NCBI RefSeq assembly: GCF_001039005.1
Contig: NZ_LDWR01000065.1
Span: 1-50,527 of the forward strand
DNA: 50,527 nucleotides
Direction of reading: 5' to 3'
Origin: Burkholderia cepacia
Lineage (GTDB): Bacteria; Pseudomonadota; Gammaproteobacteria; Burkholderiales; Burkholderiaceae
The notes under the pieces were generated by a model. The model was given only the letters and a program-made list of their open reading frames with translations, made no database searches and was not told the DNA's origin. The translations under genes were made by a program, and so were the position numbers. The first letter of the stretch is position 1. The number at the start of each line of letters is the position of its first letter. Positions 35,637 through 44,839 of the stretch are shown one piece after another.

Positions 35637-38306
35637 TCATTCGACGGTGTACGCGAATTCGCCGGCCTCGTCCGCGCGCACCGCGATGCGCGCGATGGCC
35701 GCGCCGTCGGCGATCCGGCCGAGCACGTGGCCCGCGATCTCCGGCAGCAGCGTGCCGTTCAGGATATGGTCGACGTTGCGGGCGCCCGAATCGACCTCGG
35801 TGCAGCGCGCCAGCACCGCATCGACGAGCGACTCGTCCCATTCGAACGCGGCCTTGTGGTGCGCCTCGATCCGACGGCGGATCCGCTCGAGCTTCAGGTC
35901 GATGATCTCGGCCAGCACGTCGTCGGAAATCGGATAGTACGGCACGACCTTCATCCGGCCGAGGAACGCGGGCTTGAACGTCTTGTACAGCTGCGGGCGC
36001 AGCGTCTCGGCGAGCGCGTCCGGATCGGGCAGCTCCTCGGCCGGCTTGTTCAGGCACGCCGCCATCACCGCGGTCGAACCGACGTTCGACGTCAGGATGA
36101 TCAGCGTGTTGCGGAAATCGATCTCGCGCCCTTCCGCATCGTCCATCGTGCCCTTGTCGAACACCTGGAAGAACATCTCGAGCACGTCGGGGTGCGCCTT
36201 CTCGACCTCGTCGAGCAGCACGACCGAATACGGGTTGCGGCGCACGGCCTCGGTCAGCACGCCGCCTTCGCCGTAACCGACGTAGCCGGGCGGCGAGCCC
36301 TTCAGGCCCGACACGCTGTGCGCTTCCTGGTACTCGCTCATGTTGATCGTGACCATCTTGCGCTCGCCGCCGTACAGGATGTCGGCCAGCGCGAGCGCGG
36401 TCTCGGTCTTGCCGACGCCCGACGGCCCGACGAACATGAACACGCCGCGCGGCTTGTTCGGATCCTCGAGGTTCGCGGTCGCGGTGCGCACGCGCTGCGC
36501 GATCGCGTCGAGCGCATGGTCCTGGCCGATCACGCGCGCGGTGAGCAGCGGCTGCAGGTTCAGCACGGTATCGATCTCGTCCTTCACCATGCGGCCGAGC
36601 GGAATGCCCGTCCACGCGGCGACGATCTCGGCGACGACATGGCCGTCGACCTGCAGCGGCACCATCGGCTCGGCGCCCTGCAGCGCATGCAGCGCCGCGA
36701 CGCGTTCGGCGAGCTGGTCGCGCGTCGCCTGCACGTCGACCGGCTGGCCGTCTTCCGACGGGCCGCGCGCCTTGTCGAGCGTGTCGCGCAATTCGGTGAT
36801 CTCGGCGACGATCACGCGCTCGGCTTCGTAGCGCGCTTCGTCCTTCGCGAGTTGCTCCAGCGCCGTGTCGCGCGTGCCGCGCAGCTCGGCGAGCCGCTCG
36901 TCGTGCGGCGCGCCGCCGGCCGCCTCGCGCTCCAGCGACGCGATTTCCGCGTCGATCCGCTCGATGCGCTTCTTCGTGTCGTCGATCGCCGCTGGCGTCG
37001 CGCTGTGCGCGAGCGCGACCTTCGCGCATGCGGTGTCGAGCACGCTGATCGCCTTGTCGGGCAGCTGGCGGCCGCTGATGTAGCGGTGCGACAGGCGCAC
37101 GGCCTCGGTGATCGCATCGTCGAGGATCCGCACGTTGAAGTGCTTCTCCATCAGGCCCGACATCCCGCGCAGCATCGCGGCCGCGAGCGGCTCGCTCGGC
37201 TCCTCGACCTTCACGACCTGGAAGCGCCGCGCGAGCGCCGCATCCTTCTCGAAGTACTTCTTGTATTCGCTCCACGTCGTCGCGGCGATCGTGCGCAGCT
37301 CGCCGCGCGCGAGCGCCGGCTTCAGCAGGTTCGCGGCATCGTTCTGGCCGGCCTGACCGCCCGCGCCGATGATCGTGTGCGCCTCGTCGATGAACAGAAT
37401 GATCGGATGCGCGCTCTTCTTCACCTCGTCGATCACGCTCTTCAGGCGATTCTCGAACTCGCCCTTCACGCTCGCGCCGGCCTGCAGCAGCCCCATGTCG
37501 AGCACGTGCAGCGCGACGCCACGCAGCGGCGGCGGCACGTCGTCGGCCGCGATCCGCAGCGCGAGCCCTTCGACAACCGCCGTTTTACCGACACCGGCTT
37601 CGCCGGTCATGATCGGGTTGTTCTGGCGGCGGCGCATCAGGATGTCGATCGCCTGGCGAATCTCGGCTTCGCGGCCGATCACCGGATCGATCTTGCCGTC
37701 GCGCGCGCGCTGCGTGAGGTTGGTCGTGTACGTGTCGAGCGCGGGCGTCTTCGACGGGCCGGCTGCGGGCGCCGTGCCATCGGCGGCCGGCGCCACGCCG
37801 CCGTCGTCGCTATCGGCCTGGCGCGGTTCGGCTTCGCTCGACCCGGCCACGATCTCGTCGAACTTGTGCTTCAGGTCCGTCACGTTCACTTCCGCGAACT
37901 GTGACGACATGCGCTGCGCGAACTGCGCGAGATCCGGCGCGGTCAGCAGTGCGAGCAGCAGGTGCCCCGAACGGATGCGGCCGAGATGCGAATCGAGCGA
38001 TGCGATCAGCCAGGCCTGCTCGAACAGCGCGATCAGGTGCACGGAAAACACCGGCGTGCGCGTATTGCCGGTCTTCAGGCGCGTCAGTTCGCGCTCCAGA
38101 TCGGCGCGCAGCGCATGCGGATCGACGCGGCTCGCGCGCAGCGCGAGCGGCAGGTCGCCCGCCGGCTCCTCGAGCAACGCGAGGAACAGGTGCTCCAGAT
38201 CGACCTCGTAGTGGCCGCGCGCCAGGCACGCGCTCGCCGCACGCTCGGTCGCGTGCCGGCTCAGCGGGTTCAGTTTCGTGATCAGGGTCTTCAGAGGCGT
38301 GCTCAT
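35637..38306 (-). CDS. tssH: T6SS sheath-recycling AAA+ ATPase TssH (ClpV)
   Basis: This 889-residue Clp/Hsp100 ATPase hexamer disassembles contracted TssB/TssC sheath. The Clp N-domain (about 1-160) binds the TssC N-terminus. AAA module 1 has Walker A GEAGVGKT (Lys241), and a coiled middle domain lies near 410-530. AAA module 2 has GPSGVGKT (Lys633), and VLLDEVEKAHPDV is Walker B. Full length for ClpV. The ATG at 38306 lies only 37 bp from the end of the inverted-repeat element that separates it from tssG, so its expression depends on transcription through that element or on a promoter inside it. Confidence 0.96.
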   Translation of the reverse strand: MSTPLKTLITKLNPLSRHATERAASACLARGHYEVDLEHLFLALLEEPAGDLPLALRASRVDPHALRADLERELTRLKTGNTRTPVFSVHLIALFEQAWLIASLDSHLGRIRSGHLLLALLTAPDLAQFAQRMSSQFAEVNVTDLKHKFDEIVAGSSEAEPRQADSDDGGVAPAADGTAPAAGPSKTPALDTYTTNLTQRARDGKIDPVIGREAEIRQAIDILMRRRQNNPIMTGEAGVGKTAVVEGLALRIAADDVPPPLRGVALHVLDMGLLQAGASVKGEFENRLKSVIDEVKKSAHPIILFIDEAHTIIGAGGQAGQNDAANLLKPALARGELRTIAATTWSEYKKYFEKDAALARRFQVVKVEEPSEPLAAAMLRGMSGLMEKHFNVRILDDAITEAVRLSHRYISGRQLPDKAISVLDTACAKVALAHSATPAAIDDTKKRIERIDAEIASLEREAAGGAPHDERLAELRGTRDTALEQLAKDEARYEAERVIVAEITELRDTLDKARGPSEDGQPVDVQATRDQLAERVAALHALQGAEPMVPLQVDGHVVAEIVAAWTGIPLGRMVKDEIDTVLNLQPLLTARVIGQDHALDAIAQRVRTATANLEDPNKPRGVFMFVGPSGVGKTETALALADILYGGERKMVTINMSEYQEAHSVSGLKGSPPGYVGYGEGGVLTEAVRRNPYSVVLLDEVEKAHPDVLEMFFQVFDKGTMDDAEGREIDFRNTLIILTSNVGSTAVMAACLNKPAEELPDPDALAETLRPQLYKTFKPAFLGRMKVVPYYPISDDVLAEIIDLKLERIRRRIEAHHKAAFEWDESLVDAVLARCTEVDSGARNVDHILNGTLLPEIAGHVLGRIADGAAIARIAVRADEAGEFAYTVE

Positions 38307-38342
38307 GGCGTCGATCTCAGGTTCGATTGTGTGTTTGTTGTT

Positions 38343-38681
38343 AGGGTCTGTTTACATATGGAACGCGCATGCGTTGCCACGAGAACGGCCGCTCGCGAGG
38401 CGCGCGACGCCGCGAATACTGACGTATTCGCAAGAAGCGCAACGCGGCGAGCGGCCGTTCTCGTGGCAACCCCAAATTAAAAAATTCATGTCACGGGAAT
38501 GCCCGAAATCGCCCGCATGGCGGCGTCGCTCGTCGCTTGTCCCCCAAGGGGACTTCCTTCGGGGCGTTTGGCAAGGCCAAACGGCGCTCCTCACTTCTTG
38601 CCCGCGCCCCGCAAGGAAGTCCCCTTGGGGGACGAGCGATTTCGGGCATTCGCATGCGCGTTCCATATGTAAACAGACCCT
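38343..38681. mobile_element. MITE-like element with 31-bp terminal inverted repeats
   Basis: This 339-bp non-coding element has perfect 31-bp terminal inverted repeats (38343-38373 and 38651-38681; outer sequence AGGGTCTGTTTACATATGG). Inside are two large stem-loops. The first has perfect 24-bp arms (38373-38396, 38447-38470) with a nested GCGAATAC/GTATTCGC hairpin. The second is near-perfect, with arms around 38533-38567 and 38605-38640 and a nested GTTTGGC/GCCAAAC hairpin. No transposase frame is present and no clear target duplication is seen. It lies between tssG (stop 6 bp away) and tssH (start 37 bp away). Confidence 0.75.
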
Positions 38682-38686
38682 TGGAA

Positions 38687-39787
38687 TCAGTGAATCACGT
38701 GCAGTTCGTAGCGTGCGTCCGAGCGGTCGTCGATCGCGTCGCGCGTGCAGAGGAATGCGTCCCAGCCGAGCCGCGAGCCCGCGCCGAGCACGCTCGCGCC
38801 GACCTCGGTGCGCTTCAGCACCAGCTTCACCTCGTATTCGAGCGTGACGCCAGCGAGCAGCGTCAGCATCCGTTCGAGCGCGACAGCCTGCGGGCCGCCG
38901 GGCAGGAACGCCTCGTAATCGCGCTTGGACAGCGGGCCGACGACGATCCGCGCGCGCATGTCGCGCTGCCACACGCGTTCGCCGACCAGCGCCGTCGCGC
39001 CGAGCACCGCATTGACCTCGCCGAGCACGCTCAGCTGGTCGGGCGGCACGTCGTACCACTTGCCGACGAACTGATCGATCTTCACCGGCACGCGGAAATA
39101 GTCGGACAGCGTGCGCTGCAGGTATGCGGCCGACATCGGCCGGTGCCGCGCGGCCAGCGCGTAACCGGCGACGGCCTCGTCGAGCACGCCGCCGACGCCC
39201 GCCGCGAGGCTGTCGCGCACCTCGTCGCTCGGCACGCCCGCGATCGCGAGCAGCAGCGGCAGGTAGCGCTCGTCGCGGTCGAGCTCGTAATGGAACGGCA
39301 GCCGGTATTTCTTCCACGCCGCATAGAACAGCGCGGTCGCGCGGTTCGAAAACACATCGAAAAACGCGCGCGCCGCGTGGTCGCGCTTATGGTGCTCGCG
39401 CGCGACGATCTGCTCGGTGTAATGCAGCGGCAGCGCGCCCTGTGCGCCGAGCAGCCCGAAGAACGCGGGCGTCAGCTCGACGTGGCCGAGTTCGCCGGAC
39501 GCGAGCGCGGCTTTGCGCTGCTCGTCCGAGTCGAGCAGCGCGCCGTCGTCGTCGAACGAGCGCACGCCCTCGATCTCGCTCGGCGGAAAACCGAGCGACA
39601 GCGTGTTGCGGAATTCGATGCGCTGCGCGACCACGTCGCCCTGTCGCCATGCGCCGGGCGCATCCGACGCCTGCCGCGCAAACAGTCCTTCGAGCACGCG
39701 CACCGCCTGGAAGAATTCGAAGCGGTGCGGTTCGTCGAGCAGCGCGTCGACTACGCCAGGATCGACTCGCCGGTCCGGGGCTTGCAT
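38687..39787 (-). CDS. tssG: T6SS baseplate protein TssG
   Basis: This 366-residue cytoplasmic protein of the ImpH/VasB family forms the baseplate wedge with TssF, TssE and TssK. Family segments include the N-terminal EPHRFEFFQAVRVLEGL, the SLGFPPSEI block and the ELTPAFFGLLGAQGALPLHYTE block. The ATG at 39787 has GAGGAG upstream and overlaps the 3' end of tssF by 37 bp, so the two are translationally linked, as is common for this pair. Its stop lies 6 bp from the inverted-repeat element. Confidence 0.95.
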   Translation of the reverse strand: MQAPDRRVDPGVVDALLDEPHRFEFFQAVRVLEGLFARQASDAPGAWRQGDVVAQRIEFRNTLSLGFPPSEIEGVRSFDDDGALLDSDEQRKAALASGELGHVELTPAFFGLLGAQGALPLHYTEQIVAREHHKRDHAARAFFDVFSNRATALFYAAWKKYRLPFHYELDRDERYLPLLLAIAGVPSDEVRDSLAAGVGGVLDEAVAGYALAARHRPMSAAYLQRTLSDYFRVPVKIDQFVGKWYDVPPDQLSVLGEVNAVLGATALVGERVWQRDMRARIVVGPLSKRDYEAFLPGGPQAVALERMLTLLAGVTLEYEVKLVLKRTEVGASVLGAGSRLGWDAFLCTRDAIDDRSDARYELHVIH

Positions 39788-41586
39788 CGGATGATCTCCT
39801 CGCCGGTGCGCTTCGACACGACGACTAGTTGAACGAAACTGTTGAGGTGGACGTAAAGCCCGAAGAAGCTGTCGAGCACGCGCACGAACGACGCAAGGCT
39901 CGCGCCGACGAAGTGCTCCTCGTCGATCGTCAGGCAGATCTCGATGCCGCGCACGAAGGTCGCGAACGGTTTGCCGGGCAGCCACTGCACGGCGCCGCGC
40001 TGCTCGATGCCGGCCAGGCCGTCGATCTGACGCATCGACACGGCGGTGCGCCGCAGGTCGTACAGCGTCAGCATTTCCTTCAGCGGCGCGAGGCCGTGCG
40101 CGACCAGCGACACGTGATTGAGCGCGAGGTGCGACACGAGCCGCCAGTGCGCGGCGCGGCCGCGCTCGAAGCGCACGCTCTGCGTCGGGCGGCGCAGCAG
40201 CGAGATGCCGCTCGTCTGCGCACCGCCTTCCTGGAACAGGTCGCCGCCCTCGAGGCCGAACGCGAGCATCGCCGGCAGGTCGCGGTTCGTGCAGGTGAGG
40301 TCGAGGCTCAGCGTGTCGGTTTGCGGCGACGTCGGCTCGAAGTCGATGTCGACGATCGAGATCTCCGTTTCGTAGCCGGGGCTCTTTTGCGCAACCCAGT
40401 CGTTGCGGCGCGCGAACCAGTAATGGCCGATCCGCGCCGATTCGCCGTGATGCAGCGAATAGAACGGTCGGAACTCGATCACCGATTCTTCATGCGCCTG
40501 CTGCCGCACGAGCTTCACCGAGTCGATCGAGTACACCTCGTACGCGAACGCACGGCGCGCCTCGGCAATCACCGGGTACGACACCGCGCGATGCGTGATG
40601 CGGATCGGCTCGCCGTGCTGGCGAAACAGGTTGACGATAGGCGTGCAGAACAGCCGGAAGTGGCTCGCCGTCAGCAGTTCGAGCAGCCGCGCGACGTGCG
40701 AATCGCTGCGCACGTCCTGCAGCACCAGGTGCAGCGTCGCGCGCTGGCAGCGGCCCGACGCACGCGCGATCGCCGCGAGGTCGAAATCGACGAAATCGAA
40801 CTTGTCGGGGAACGCGAAGTATTCGGTGAGCAGGCGGTACGCGGGATGCGATTTCGCCGGGTAGTCGATCAGCGCGTCGTCCTCGCCGAAGCCGGCCTGC
40901 GCGATCGGCAGCTTGCGCAGCGCGGTCCAGCGGCCGTTGCGTTCTGGCTCGACATACGCGCCGAGCACGTTGACGAACAGGCAATCGGTCAGCGCGGCGA
41001 CGAACGACTGCTCGCCGTGCAGGTGCGCGCGCAGCGTCGGCACCTTCAGCGCGCCGAGATCGAGCTGCGCGGCGAGCGATTCGAACGTGATCGAGATCAC
41101 ACCCGTCGCGTTGGACGGCAGCACCGTCGCGCTCGGCGCGAGCGCGACCGGCGTGTAGCGGGCTTCCGAGATACGGATGGGCGCGAGCGTCACGTCGTAG
41201 GCAGTGCGGAACCGGCACTGCACGCCGCGGATCGGGCGACTCTTCAGCTCGGTGCCGCGATCGATCACGACCGGTTCGGTCTGCTGGCCGGGCGACGCCG
41301 GCGTGAACTGCGCGATCGAACACGACGGAAACGGCCGCAGGTAGTGCGGATACAGCACTTCCAGCAGCGCTTCGGTGAATTCGGGATAGTCGTCGTCGAG
41401 CTTCTTGTTGATGCGCGCGCCGAGCAGCGCGAACGACTCGATCATCCGCTCGACGTGCGGATCCTCGCAATGCTCGCCGGATAGCGCGAGCCGTGCCGCG
41501 ATTTTCGGATAGCGTTCGGCGAAATCTCGCGAATAGCGCCGCAAAAACGATAATTCGCGCTCGTAATACGGCAGCAATTCTTCCAT
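39751..41586 (-). CDS. tssF: T6SS baseplate protein TssF
   Basis: This 611-residue protein of the ImpG/VasA family is the main wedge component; two copies pair with one TssG. The N-terminal MEELLPYYERELSFLRRYSRDFAERYPKIAARL segment and the DPHVERMIESFALLGARI block are diagnostic. Length is normal for the family. It follows tssE by 76 bp and overlaps tssG. Confidence 0.96.
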   Translation of the reverse strand: MEELLPYYERELSFLRRYSRDFAERYPKIAARLALSGEHCEDPHVERMIESFALLGARINKKLDDDYPEFTEALLEVLYPHYLRPFPSCSIAQFTPASPGQQTEPVVIDRGTELKSRPIRGVQCRFRTAYDVTLAPIRISEARYTPVALAPSATVLPSNATGVISITFESLAAQLDLGALKVPTLRAHLHGEQSFVAALTDCLFVNVLGAYVEPERNGRWTALRKLPIAQAGFGEDDALIDYPAKSHPAYRLLTEYFAFPDKFDFVDFDLAAIARASGRCQRATLHLVLQDVRSDSHVARLLELLTASHFRLFCTPIVNLFRQHGEPIRITHRAVSYPVIAEARRAFAYEVYSIDSVKLVRQQAHEESVIEFRPFYSLHHGESARIGHYWFARRNDWVAQKSPGYETEISIVDIDFEPTSPQTDTLSLDLTCTNRDLPAMLAFGLEGGDLFQEGGAQTSGISLLRRPTQSVRFERGRAAHWRLVSHLALNHVSLVAHGLAPLKEMLTLYDLRRTAVSMRQIDGLAGIEQRGAVQWLPGKPFATFVRGIEICLTIDEEHFVGASLASFVRVLDSFFGLYVHLNSFVQLVVVSKRTGEEIIRCKPRTGESILA

Positions 41587-41662
41587 CGACGACCCCGAAC
41601 CTCAATATTTCCTGCCGGACCTGATCAACCACCGGGCGGTCCGGCCCGCTCGGCGGCTTGAT

Positions 41663-42148
41663 TTACTGCATTCTCGCGGCGCGTGCGCGCGTGACCGAAT
41701 ACTGCAGCGTCGACGGCTGCAGCATCGCGTCGAAACTCACCGGCTCCTCGGCCGGGTGCACGACGAGCAGCGCCTGGATCGCGAAGTAGAGCGCGTTGGT
41801 CGCCTGCTCGTTCAGCTCGAACGCCACCTGGACCTGCTGCAGGCGCGGCTCATGGCGCGCGATGGCCTGCTGGATCGACTTGCAGATGAACGCGCGGTCG
41901 TAGTGACTCGCGAGGCTCAGCCCCGCGAAATCGTTCAGCCCGTAGGTCAGCACCGATTTCTGGCATTCCGGCAGCGCGGCCAGTTCGTTCTCGGTGTGCG
42001 CGATACGGGTGTTGAGGATCGCCTCGACGTCGCGGGCGACCGTGTTCTTGAGCTCGTCCAGCGACAATTGCCGCATCGCTGCCGAGGCCGGCAGGTGCGG
42101 TTCGTCGTCGAACAGCTTGTCGAGAAAACTGGGTTCGAATCGTTTCAT
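41663..42148 (-). CDS. tssE: T6SS baseplate protein TssE (gp25-like)
   Basis: This 161-residue protein resembles phage T4 gp25, which starts sheath polymerisation on the baseplate. The central RDVEAILNTRIAHT segment corresponds to the conserved EPR-like region of gp25; here the exact EPR triad is not visible. The YGLNDFAGLSLAS block is typical of TssE. The ATG at 42148 was chosen since the homologous part starts at once; the ribosome site is weak. It follows hcp by 62 bp, which contain a hairpin with a short U-tract. Confidence 0.92.
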   Translation of the reverse strand: MKRFEPSFLDKLFDDEPHLPASAAMRQLSLDELKNTVARDVEAILNTRIAHTENELAALPECQKSVLTYGLNDFAGLSLASHYDRAFICKSIQQAIARHEPRLQQVQVAFELNEQATNALYFAIQALLVVHPAEEPVSFDAMLQPSTLQYSVTRARAARMQ

Positions 42149-42166
42149 CAGCCGGCATGCACTGCT

Positions 42167-42202
42167 AAAACGGCAACGGGTCGCCGCGCGCCCCGTTGCC
42201 GC
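42167..42202 (-). terminator. Hairpin with short U-tract between hcp and tssE
   Basis: Perfect 10-bp arms (42171-42180, CGGCAACGGG; 42192-42201, its complement) enclose an 11-nt loop. Read in the mRNA direction, the stem starts 10 bp after the hcp stop and is followed directly by UUUU. It could terminate part of the transcripts or protect the hcp 3' end. Confidence 0.65.
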
Positions 42203-42210
42203 AACCGACC

Positions 42211-42714
42211 TTAGACCGCGTAGGTCTTGTCGTTCTTCGTCAGGCTCCAGGCGCCCTGCGTGTTGCCGCCCTGGTTGCCGCCGATCTTCTGCTGGGTCTG
42301 CTTCCACTGCACGGCCGCGTACTTCAGCGAGAACGTCTCGATCGGCAGGCCTTCCTCGCGGACGCTCGGCGCGATGCTCGAGATGATCACGTACTTGAGC
42401 TTGACTTCCAGATACTGCACGCGCTTGCCTTCACCGTCCGCGCGCGAGAAATGGATCGTCACCTCGTCGAACGTCGTGCCGCCCGACGCGTGCTGGTACA
42501 GCAGCGGGCTCGCCGAATCGATTTCCTTCGAGAACACCATGTCGCCGTGTTCGCAACGCGTCTGCGTCAGGCCGCCGGCCGACGAAGCAGTCGCCGAGCG
42601 CGGCTGCAGGATCGAGTGATCCCACGACTTCAGCTCGAGCCAGCCCTGATGGTCCTTGTCCGCGGACTCGCCCTTGACTGCCGGGCTACCAAACTGCAAG
42701 TGAATGTGTAACAT
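42211..42714 (-). CDS. hcp: T6SS tube protein Hcp (TssD)
   Basis: This 167-residue protein forms the hexameric rings of the inner tube and is exported in bulk. Family signs are the N-terminal LQFGSPAVKGESADKDHQGWLELKSWDHSI, the VTIHFSRADGEGKRVQYLEVKLKYVIIS block and the FSLKYAAVQWKQTQQ segment. The ATG at 42714 has AAGGA at good spacing; the in-frame start at 42732 has none. It is flanked by hairpins on both sides (42754-42772 upstream, 42171-42201 downstream), which may allow a higher hcp level than for its neighbours. Confidence 0.97.
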   Translation of the reverse strand: MLHIHLQFGSPAVKGESADKDHQGWLELKSWDHSILQPRSATASSAGGLTQTRCEHGDMVFSKEIDSASPLLYQHASGGTTFDEVTIHFSRADGEGKRVQYLEVKLKYVIISSIAPSVREEGLPIETFSLKYAAVQWKQTQQKIGGNQGGNTQGAWSLTKNDKTYAV

Positions 42715-42753
42715 GGTCCTTCTACTCCCCAAAGAGGTGGTTTTAACGTCCTA

Positions 42754-42772
42754 CCCAGGCGGCCCGCCCGGG
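42754..42772 (-). other. Intercistronic hairpin between tssC and hcp
   Basis: CCCGGGCGG and CCGCCTGGG (minus-strand reading) form a very stable GC stem in the 71-bp gap between tssC and hcp, without a U-tract. It may be an mRNA processing or stability element. Confidence 0.45.
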
Positions 42773-42785
42773 CGATTTTGCTCGC

Positions 42786-44276
42786 TTATGAATTTGCCGA
42801 TTTGGGCAGATCAGCGACAAGTCGCAGAGAAATCGAGAGTTCGTCGAGCTGAAAGTGCGGGCGCAGGAACGCGACCGAACGATACGAGCCCGGCTTGCCC
42901 GGAATCTCCGACACTTGTATGGATGCCTCACGCAGCGGGAATTGTGCTTTCTGTTCCTGCGAGGCGTTGTCGTCGAGCAGGACGTACTGCGAAATCCACC
43001 GGTTGAGGAAAGTTTCCACGTTCTGCGCCGATGCGAAGCTGCCGATCTTGTCCCGCATCATCGCCTTCAGGTAGTGCGCGACGCGCGATACCGAGAAGAT
43101 GTACTGCAACTGAGCGGACAGGACGGCGTTCGCATTCGCGCTGTCGGTGCTGTATTTCTTTGCTTTCTGCACCGACTGCGCAGCGAAAAACGCGGCGTAA
43201 TCGGAATTCTTGCAATGCACGAGCGGGATGAAGCCGAGGTCGCTCAGCTCCTTCTCGCGGCGATCGGTGATCGCGATCTCGGTCGGGCACTTCAGCGCGA
43301 CTTCACCGTCGTCGGTCTTGAACGTGTGGGTCGGCAGGTCCTCGACGAGGCCGCCGCCTTCGACGCCGCGGATCGCCGCACACCAGCCGAAGTCGTCGAA
43401 CGCGGCCGTCAGGCGCGCAGCGAATGCCCAAGCAGCGTTGCACCACAGGTACTTGTCGTGCTCGGTGCCGTCGACGTCCTCGACGAAGTTGAAGCGTTCC
43501 GCGGTCTGGCCATCCTTCGGATTGAACGGCAGGCGGCCGAGGAAGCGCGGCAGCGTCAGACCGACGTAGCGCGAATCCTCGGAGTCGCGGAACGACTTCC
43601 ACTTCGCGTATTCGACCGTGTCGAACACCTTCGCCAGATCGCGCGGCTTGCCGAGATCGGAGAACGTCTCGAGGCCGAGCAGCTCCGGCGACGCCGACGC
43701 GATGAACGGCGCGTGCGCGGCCGCCGCGACGCGCGACATCTGCTCGATGAAGTAGAAGTCTTCCGGCTGGCGCGAGATCTCGTAATCGCCGATCAGCGCA
43801 CCGAACGGCGAGCCGCCGAACGTGCCGAATTCTTCTTCGTAGACCTTCTTGAACAGCGCGCTCTGGTCGAACTCGCTCGCGCCCTTGAAATCGCGCACGA
43901 GGTCGCGCTTCGGCGCGTGCAGCGCCTTGATCTTGATCGTCTGGCCGGTGTTGCTTTCCTTGACCAGGTAATCCATGCCGCGCCACGTGCTTTCGAGGCG
44001 CTGGAATTCCGGCGCATGCATCACCGCGGAAAGCTGCGTGGAGATCAGGCGGTCGAGTTCCGCGACGCGCGCGTCGATCGTCGCCGACAGGTTGTCCGAC
44101 ACGATCACCGTGCCGTCGAGCACCTGGTGCACGAGTTCGCCGATCAGGTCCTTCGCACGTGCATGCTCGGAATCGGATTTCGCGACCTTGCTCTTCTCGA
44201 CGATGTCGTCGAGCAGCGAGGTCCCGGCGGCGTATTCCGCGCCGCTGGCTTGGGCCGCAGCCGTTTGCTGGTTCAT
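42786..44276 (-). CDS. tssC: T6SS sheath large subunit TssC
   Basis: This 496-residue protein of the EvpB/VipB family polymerises with TssB into the contractile sheath. Diagnostic segments are the ESTWRGMDYLVKESNTG block, the FGALIGDYEISRQPEDFYFIEQMSRVAAAAHAPFIASASPELL block and the C-terminal SVRFLRPH-like SVAFLRPHFQLDELSISLRLVADLP. The N-terminus is exposed in contracted sheath and is the ClpV target. It follows tssB by 15 bp. Confidence 0.97.
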   Translation of the reverse strand: MNQQTAAAQASGAEYAAGTSLLDDIVEKSKVAKSDSEHARAKDLIGELVHQVLDGTVIVSDNLSATIDARVAELDRLISTQLSAVMHAPEFQRLESTWRGMDYLVKESNTGQTIKIKALHAPKRDLVRDFKGASEFDQSALFKKVYEEEFGTFGGSPFGALIGDYEISRQPEDFYFIEQMSRVAAAAHAPFIASASPELLGLETFSDLGKPRDLAKVFDTVEYAKWKSFRDSEDSRYVGLTLPRFLGRLPFNPKDGQTAERFNFVEDVDGTEHDKYLWCNAAWAFAARLTAAFDDFGWCAAIRGVEGGGLVEDLPTHTFKTDDGEVALKCPTEIAITDRREKELSDLGFIPLVHCKNSDYAAFFAAQSVQKAKKYSTDSANANAVLSAQLQYIFSVSRVAHYLKAMMRDKIGSFASAQNVETFLNRWISQYVLLDDNASQEQKAQFPLREASIQVSEIPGKPGSYRSVAFLRPHFQLDELSISLRLVADLPKSANS

Positions 44277-44291
44277 CTCAACACTCCGTCG

Positions 44292-44807
44292 TCATTCGCC
44301 GTCTTTGTCGCCGCCGGTGCCCTTGGCGAGCTCCTGCAGCTGCTGCGTGTTCTTCAGCACCTCGGACAGCAGATCCTCGAGCTTGTCGTTGCCGGCGAGC
44401 TTGTTGCGCAGGTCGGCGAGCTTCGAGCGTGCCTCGAGCAGGCGGCGCAGCGGCTCGACCTGTTCGACGACTTCGTCCGGGCTGAAATCCGACAGCGAGC
44501 GGAACTTCAGGTCGACCGCGAACTTGCCGCCTTCCGGGCTCAGGCGGTTTTCCACCTGGAACGCGGCACGCGGCTCGATCGCCTTCATCACGTCGTCAAA
44601 GTTGTCGCGGTCGATATTGACGAACTTGCGGTCGCGCAGCTTCGGCTGCTCGATTTCGGACTGGCCCGCCAGATCGCCGACAACCCCGACGACGAACGGC
44701 AGTTCCTTCACCTCGATCGCATCGCCCTTTTCGACCTCATAGGTCAGCTGGACGCGCGGCGGCCGTATTTTCTGCAAGCTTTTCTGAATGCTTTCTTTCT
44801 TGGCCAT
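44292..44807 (-). CDS. tssB: T6SS sheath small subunit TssB
   Basis: This 171-residue protein of the ImpB/VipA family pairs with TssC in the sheath. The N-terminal basic SIQKSLQKIRPPRVQLTYEVEKGDAIEVKELPFVVGVVGDLAGQS segment is highly conserved, followed by RKFVNIDRDNFDDVM and a C-terminal helix-rich region. It is 15 bp upstream of tssC and 32 bp downstream of the lipoprotein gene. Confidence 0.97.
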   Translation of the reverse strand: MAKKESIQKSLQKIRPPRVQLTYEVEKGDAIEVKELPFVVGVVGDLAGQSEIEQPKLRDRKFVNIDRDNFDDVMKAIEPRAAFQVENRLSPEGGKFAVDLKFRSLSDFSPDEVVEQVEPLRRLLEARSKLADLRNKLAGNDKLEDLLSEVLKNTQQLQELAKGTGGDKDGE

Positions 44808-44839
44808 CGACGGCTCCCAGGTTGGTTGTAGTTGTCGCG

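Noticed and set aside
38343..38681. CRISPR-like repeats
   Set aside because: The repeats are inverted and nested, not direct with unique spacers, and there are no cas genes.
38278..38847. 189-residue plus-strand frame over the repeat element
   Set aside because: It crosses both terminal repeats and part of antisense tssG; no ribosome site or family, so the element is treated as non-coding.
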